From positions 24,297-88,296 of the forward strand of contig CAZSMU010000001.1 in assembly GCA_964607915.1 (NCBI GenBank): a stretch of DNA of 64,000 nt, in the 5' to 3' direction. Within the stretch, counting starts at the first letter, position 1, and every line of letters starts with the position of its first letter. This DNA is from JADJPL01 sp964607915 (GTDB lineage: Bacteria > Bacteroidota > Bacteroidia > Chitinophagales > Saprospiraceae). Of the stretch, positions 60,113 to 64,000 are shown one piece after another. A program made the translations under genes and the position numbers. The notes under the pieces are model-generated. The model was not told where the DNA came from. It did not search any database and saw nothing but the letters and a program-made list of their open reading frames with translations.

Positions 60113-62191
60113 ATGAAACTTGGCATTGATATTGGAGGAACCTTTACCGACCTGGTATTGCTGAATCCACACTCCGGAGAACTGGCTTTTGCCAAAACCC
60201 TGACTACGTATCCGGACCCCACCACCGGAATCCTCAACGGAGTTCGGGAAATCCTGGAGGCCAACGCAATTCAGGCCTCCGGAATCGACACCATCGTGCA
60301 TGGGACTACGCTGGTGACCAATGCCGTGATAGAACGCAAAGGAGCAAAAACAGCTCTAATCACCACAGCGGGCTTTGAGGATGTTCTCGAAATCGGAAGG
60401 GAATTGCGCTACGATATCTACGATATTTTTCTGGATATGCCGAAGCCCCTCGTACCGAGAAACCTCCGCTTCGGGATACGCGAGCGGCTGGATGCGCAAG
60501 GAGGGGTGCTCAAAGTTATAGACCAGGGAGAAGTATTGGACTTGATCGGGCGCCTGGTGGAAGAAGGCGTGGAGAGCGTCGCGGTGTGTTTATTGCATGC
60601 ATTCGCCAACCCCGCGCATGAGCAACAGGTCGGGGAATGGATACAAGCGGCGTATCCCCAGCTTTTTTACAGTCTTTCCAGTGAGGTCATGCCCGAAATC
60701 CGGGAATACGAGCGCTGCAGCGCTACGGTCATGAACGCCTACGTGATGCCGCTGATGGGGCGATACCTGAAAGCGTTGGAAATAGCCTTGCAGGACCTGG
60801 GCTTTGCCGGCACCATTCAGATTATGGTCTCGAGCGGCCGCCTCAGCACCCTGGAGGAGGCTCGGCTGAAACCAGTACAACTGCTGGAGTCAGGGCCCGC
60901 CGGTGGTGCCAAGGCCAGTGTGTTTTTCGGGCGGCTCATGGAACAGTCGCATCTGTTGGCGTTCGATATGGGCGGCACGACGGCCAAGGCTTCGCTGATC
61001 AATGACTACGAGCCCGAAATCACCTATCAATTCGAAGCAGCGCGCGTGCGCCGCTTTAAAAAAGGCAGCGGACTACCGGTGCGCATCCCCGTCATTGATT
61101 TAATCGAAATCGGGGCGGGCGGGGGCAGTATAGCCCGAGTCAATGCCCTGGGCTTGTTGCAGGTCGGCCCCGACAGCGCGGCTTCCAGTCCGGGGCCGGC
61201 ATCTTATGGCCTGGGAGGGGAAGACCCCACGGTTACGGATGCAGACCTCTTACTCGGCTACCTGAACGAATCGTATTTTCTCGGTGGTACGATGGCGCTG
61301 AGCCGGGAAAAAGCTGTCTCTGCCATTGCGGAGAAACTGGCGCATCCACTGGGTATCCCGGTGGAAGAAGCTGCGATGGGGGTTTTTCGCGTCGTCAATG
61401 AAAATATGGCTAATGCGGCCCGCGTACATATCTTGGAAAAGGGGCTGGACCCCCGCAAGTATGCGATGATTGCCTTTGGCGGGGCCGGGCCTGTCCATGC
61501 GTTTGAGGTGGCCCGTTTGCTGCGCTTGCCGCGCCTGATCGTACCCCTTGCTGCCGGGGTAGCCTCCGCACTGGGCTTCCTGGTATCCCCGGTGGCGAGG
61601 GAATCGCTCTTCAGCTATGTGCAGGAGCTGGAAGGCATGGACTGGGATCGGGTCAATCGCTTTTTAGCCGAAAAAGAAGGGGAGTCCATTCGCTTTCTCA
61701 AGCAAAACGGACTGGATGCTTCCGAAATATTCATCCGTCGCGTGGCAGATATGCGGTATTCCGGCCAGGGCCATGAAATCTCTGTCCGGGTCCCGTCGGG
61801 GGTATTGGGGCCTGCATCGGTGTTGGCTATCGAGGCTGGGTTCGATGCGGAATACACCCTGCGCTACCAGCGCACTTCTTCCGGACTGCCCAGGGAAACC
61901 GTCACCTGGAGGACGGTGGCCAGCGGGCCGGAGCCGCATTTTGTTCCCAGGCCAGCGGCCCGGGCGGAGAGCGGTCCTTCCAAAAAAGGGGAACGAGGAG
62001 TATTTTTTCCCGGCGAGCAGGGGCAGCGGGTGGTGCCGGTGTTCGACCGATACCTCCTGCCTCCCGGCACTTCCCTGTCCGGGCCCGCGATTATTGAAGA
62101 AAAGGAAAGTACTACCGTGGCAGGCCCGGGCAGCCAAATTCACGTAGATGCTTTTGGCAACTTGATCATAGATTTATTTTACGATGAATAG
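60113..62191 (+). CDS. HyuA-type ATP-dependent hydantoinase/oxoprolinase alpha subunit
   Basis: ATP-binding subunit of the hydantoinase/oxoprolinase/acetone carboxylase family, 692 residues. Starts KLGIDIGGTFTDLVLLNPHS, then IVHGTTLVTNAVIERKGAKT, TTAGFEDVLEIGRELRYD, SSEVMPEIREYERCSATVMN, and the actin-fold ATPase motifs AFDMGGTTAKASLI and MIAFGGAGPVHAFEVARLL. The family opens unactivated lactam or hydantoin rings or carboxylates ketones by phosphorylation. Partner HyuB follows 75 bp later, separated by an intergenic repeat copy. The chemistry here is likely ring opening, given the amidohydrolase in the other arm. Confidence 0.93.
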   Translation: MKLGIDIGGTFTDLVLLNPHSGELAFAKTLTTYPDPTTGILNGVREILEANAIQASGIDTIVHGTTLVTNAVIERKGAKTALITTAGFEDVLEIGRELRYDIYDIFLDMPKPLVPRNLRFGIRERLDAQGGVLKVIDQGEVLDLIGRLVEEGVESVAVCLLHAFANPAHEQQVGEWIQAAYPQLFYSLSSEVMPEIREYERCSATVMNAYVMPLMGRYLKALEIALQDLGFAGTIQIMVSSGRLSTLEEARLKPVQLLESGPAGGAKASVFFGRLMEQSHLLAFDMGGTTAKASLINDYEPEITYQFEAARVRRFKKGSGLPVRIPVIDLIEIGAGGGSIARVNALGLLQVGPDSAASSPGPASYGLGGEDPTVTDADLLLGYLNESYFLGGTMALSREKAVSAIAEKLAHPLGIPVEEAAMGVFRVVNENMANAARVHILEKGLDPRKYAMIAFGGAGPVHAFEVARLLRLPRLIVPLAAGVASALGFLVSPVARESLFSYVQELEGMDWDRVNRFLAEKEGESIRFLKQNGLDASEIFIRRVADMRYSGQGHEISVRVPSGVLGPASVLAIEAGFDAEYTLRYQRTSSGLPRETVTWRTVASGPEPHFVPRPAARAESGPSKKGERGVFFPGEQGQRVVPVFDRYLLPPGTSLSGPAIIEEKESTTVAGPGSQIHVDAFGNLIIDLFYDE

Positions 62192-62252
62192 AGGCTTGTG
62201 GCGAGCGTCATCGAAGGGTCGAAAAGGCTCTTTTATATCTCGCCGCAAGTCT
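62192..62252. repeat. TTGTTGCGAG-family repeat between hyuA and hyuB
   Basis: 61-bp short form: AGGCTTGTGGCGAGCG, core GGGTCGAAAAGGCTCTTTT, right end CTCGCCGCAAGTCT. It begins at the base after the hyuA stop and ends 14 bp before the hyuB ATG, inside one operon. Confidence 0.82.
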
Positions 62253-62266
62253 ATCAATAACGCTGC

Positions 62267-63901
62267 ATGGAAATGAGCAGTCCTTCCGCTACCGTTTTCG
62301 ACCCGATTGCCCTGAGCATCCTTTGGGCCCGTCTGATTTCTATAGTGGATGAGGCGGGTACGACGCTTCAGCGCACGGCCTTTTCGACCGTGACCCGCGA
62401 AAGCAACGATTTTGCAGTGGTGCTCATGGACCGGGAAGGCCGCTCGCTAGCGCAGTCGAGCATCAGCGTGCCTTCTTTCCTAGGGGTCTTGCCCATGCTT
62501 ACCCGGGCACTGCTCCGCGACTATTTTCCTGCCCCTGATTGGGGGGAAGGAGATGCAGTACTGACCAATGACCCCTGGTTGTGTGCAGGCCATAAGCCGG
62601 ACATCGGTATTGTGTCCCCCATTTTTCACCAAAATGACTTGGTAGGTTTTATCGGAACTATCGCCCATTCCCCGGATATGGGCGGTGCGCTATGGGGTGC
62701 TGGTGCGCGCGACCTCTACGAAGAGGGCCTCATGCTGCCCCCCGTAAAAATCATGGAAGCCGGCCGGCCCAATACGACGCTATTCCGCATCATAGAAGCC
62801 AATGTCCGGGCTTCCCGGCAAACGCTTGGGGATATCCGCGCCCAAATCGCAGCCAATGAACAGGGTATACGCTCGCTCCAACGCCTGATGCAGGAGTATG
62901 GCCTGAACGACCTGCAAGCCTTGGGAGGGCAGATCATAGAGGCAAGCGAAAAAGCGATGCGCGATGCTATTCGCAAGGCACCCGACGGGAGCTACCGCTA
63001 TGCGTATGAAGCCGACGGCGACGGCCTGGGCGAAGGCGTGCTCTTGTCGGCCGAGGTAAAAATCCAGGGGGATGAAATCCTGGTGGACTGGGCGGGCAGT
63101 TCCCCTGCCCATTCCCTGGCCATCAATGCCGTCATGAACTATACCTATGCCTATACGGCGTATCCTGTAAAGTGCATCTTCAGCCCGGAAGTACCGAATA
63201 ACGAGGGAGCCTTTCGGCCCATCCGCGTCACGGCGCCGTTGGGAAGCCTGCTCAACGCGCAGAAGCCTTCCCCCCTGGGAGCGCGCAATATCACGGGCAA
63301 CATCCTGCACTCCGCTGTATTTGGCGCTTTATCGCAGGCGGTTCCCCAGCAGGTACAGGCCGATTGCGGCAGCGCGTGCTGGTGTGTCGTACTCAACGGA
63401 GTGGATACAAAGGGCAGGGAATATGTGGAGTATTTTTTTCTCAACGGCGGGTATGGTGCCCGGCCCGACCGCGACGGGGAGCATACCCTCAGCTTTCCCA
63501 CCAATGTGGCCAACGTCCCGGTCGAAGTATTGGAAAACAGCGCCCCGGTATTGGTGACCCGCAAAGCACTGGCAGCGGGGTCCGGCGGTGCAGGGACTTA
63601 CCGCGGTGGCCTGGGGCAAATTTTTTCTTTTAAAAATATCGGTACAAAACCAATAAGCATTTCCCTTTTGTCTGAGAAGACCTGTACGTCGGCACACGGC
63701 CTGCTGGGGGGGCAGAACGGTGCGCACGGCGCTGTCCGGCTTTTTCCGGAACGGCCTATCGCGCCCAAGGGCTTGAACAAACTCTACCCCGGTGAAGAGC
63801 TGGAATTAGTCCTGCCGGGCGGGGGGGGCTATGGTCCTCCTGCACTCCGCGCAGTGGATGCTGTAGCCGAAGATACCCGCCTGGGGTATCTGGAAGGATA
63901 G
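62267..63901 (+). CDS. HyuB-type hydantoinase/oxoprolinase beta subunit
   Basis: Catalytic partner of HyuA, 544 residues, usual size. Starts FDPIALSILWARLISIVDEA, with RTAFSTVTRESNDFAVVLMD, the metal-site region TNDPWLCAGHKPDIGIVSPI and IGTIAHSPDMGGALWGAGAR, and C-terminal GSGGAGTYRGGLGQIF and LPGGGGYGPP. All family landmarks are intact. It is the last gene of the plus catabolic arm seen in this window. Confidence 0.94.
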   Translation: MEMSSPSATVFDPIALSILWARLISIVDEAGTTLQRTAFSTVTRESNDFAVVLMDREGRSLAQSSISVPSFLGVLPMLTRALLRDYFPAPDWGEGDAVLTNDPWLCAGHKPDIGIVSPIFHQNDLVGFIGTIAHSPDMGGALWGAGARDLYEEGLMLPPVKIMEAGRPNTTLFRIIEANVRASRQTLGDIRAQIAANEQGIRSLQRLMQEYGLNDLQALGGQIIEASEKAMRDAIRKAPDGSYRYAYEADGDGLGEGVLLSAEVKIQGDEILVDWAGSSPAHSLAINAVMNYTYAYTAYPVKCIFSPEVPNNEGAFRPIRVTAPLGSLLNAQKPSPLGARNITGNILHSAVFGALSQAVPQQVQADCGSACWCVVLNGVDTKGREYVEYFFLNGGYGARPDRDGEHTLSFPTNVANVPVEVLENSAPVLVTRKALAAGSGGAGTYRGGLGQIFSFKNIGTKPISISLLSEKTCTSAHGLLGGQNGAHGAVRLFPERPIAPKGLNKLYPGEELELVLPGGGGYGPPALRAVDAVAEDTRLGYLEG

Positions 63902-63925
63902 GTAGGGAACAGGACTTTTTACAAA

Positions 63926-64000
63926 AGGCTTGTTGCGCGGGGTCCGCGAGGAGGGAAAAAAGAGTCATTTTTTGTCCACACGAAGGCTTTTTGAGGGAGT
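63926..64000. repeat. TTGTTGCGAG-family long form, cut by window edge
   Basis: AGGCTTGTTGCGCGGGG, AAAAAAGAGTCATTTTTTGT, ACGAAGGCTTTTTGAGGGAG follow the left half of the long copies at 13511 and 25387. The right half lies outside the window. Confidence 0.85.

Noticed and set aside
1..64000. CRISPR array or prophage
   Set aside because: No regularly spaced identical repeats with unique spacers and no phage structural genes; the repeats present are dispersed and palindromic.

Overview
The window looks like chromosomal DNA from a member of the phylum Bacteroidota, probably the Saprospiria/Haliscomenobacter-type lineage. This is inferred, not tested. Supports are Bacteroidota-restricted families (DUF4270, DUF4290, DUF6029, Omp28-like, DUF5916), TonB-dependent receptors, a pheT / coiled-coil / zapA / rny run, and several promoters matching the Bacteroidota form TTTG-N18..22-TAnnTTTG. 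No rRNA, tRNA, CRISPR array or complete transposase was seen.

Layout. 1-3.4 kb: the end of a TonB receptor and an SDR-fold protein, separated by a higBA toxin-antitoxin cassette bounded by perfect 20-bp direct repeats. 3.4-16 kb: envelope and housekeeping genes (OmpH/Skp-like, glucosaminidase, Omp28/DUF6029/TlpA, ABC-F ATPase, C-terminal processing protease, membrane pyrophosphatase). 15.8-16.7 kb: a 910-bp gene-free stretch holding a probable unannotated small RNA with a strong terminator. 16.7-19.6 kb: a hybrid histidine kinase and its LytTR regulator. 19.6-25.3 kb: a minus-strand run (M50 protease, acyl-CoA dehydrogenase, DUF4286, DUF4290, DUF4270, glycogen-synthase-like). 25.7-35.7 kb: a plus-strand run (membrane flippase-like protein, heptose-phosphate adenylyltransferase, Nif3, zinc-ribbon protein, TPR protein, pheT, zapA, rny). 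35.7-43.8 kb: secreted GH2, DUF5916 and GH78 rhamnosidase genes for glycoside use. 43.8-46 kb: two secreted proteins (DUF1838, VOC-like).

46-63.9 kb is the most distinctive region: two divergent operons fire from one AT-rich 112-bp interval at 55.45-55.56 kb. The minus arm encodes a TonB receptor, an HMG-CoA-lyase-like enzyme, an aconitase-family hydratase (large and small subunits), an MFS transporter, a class III CoA-transferase and a hydantoinase-type cyclic amidohydrolase. The plus arm encodes an unknown small protein, a second aconitase-family hydratase whose small subunit has lost the usual Ser-Ser-Arg motif, an HpcH/HpaI aldolase, a HapK/RedY-like protein, an SDR dehydrogenase and an ATP-dependent HyuA/HyuB hydrolase. 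Together these suggest uptake and ring-opening of an N-heterocycle (imide and/or lactam), hydration of the resulting unsaturated diacid, CoA activation and C-C cleavage. The substrate is unknown; substituted maleimides from tetrapyrrole breakdown are one testable guess.

A second window-wide theme is a family of about 16 dispersed palindromic repeats whose ends read roughly TAGRCTTGTTGCGAGG. They sit almost only between genes, in short (about 60-80 bp) and long (about 160 bp) forms; one has extended the higB reading frame and several lie inside the catabolic operon.
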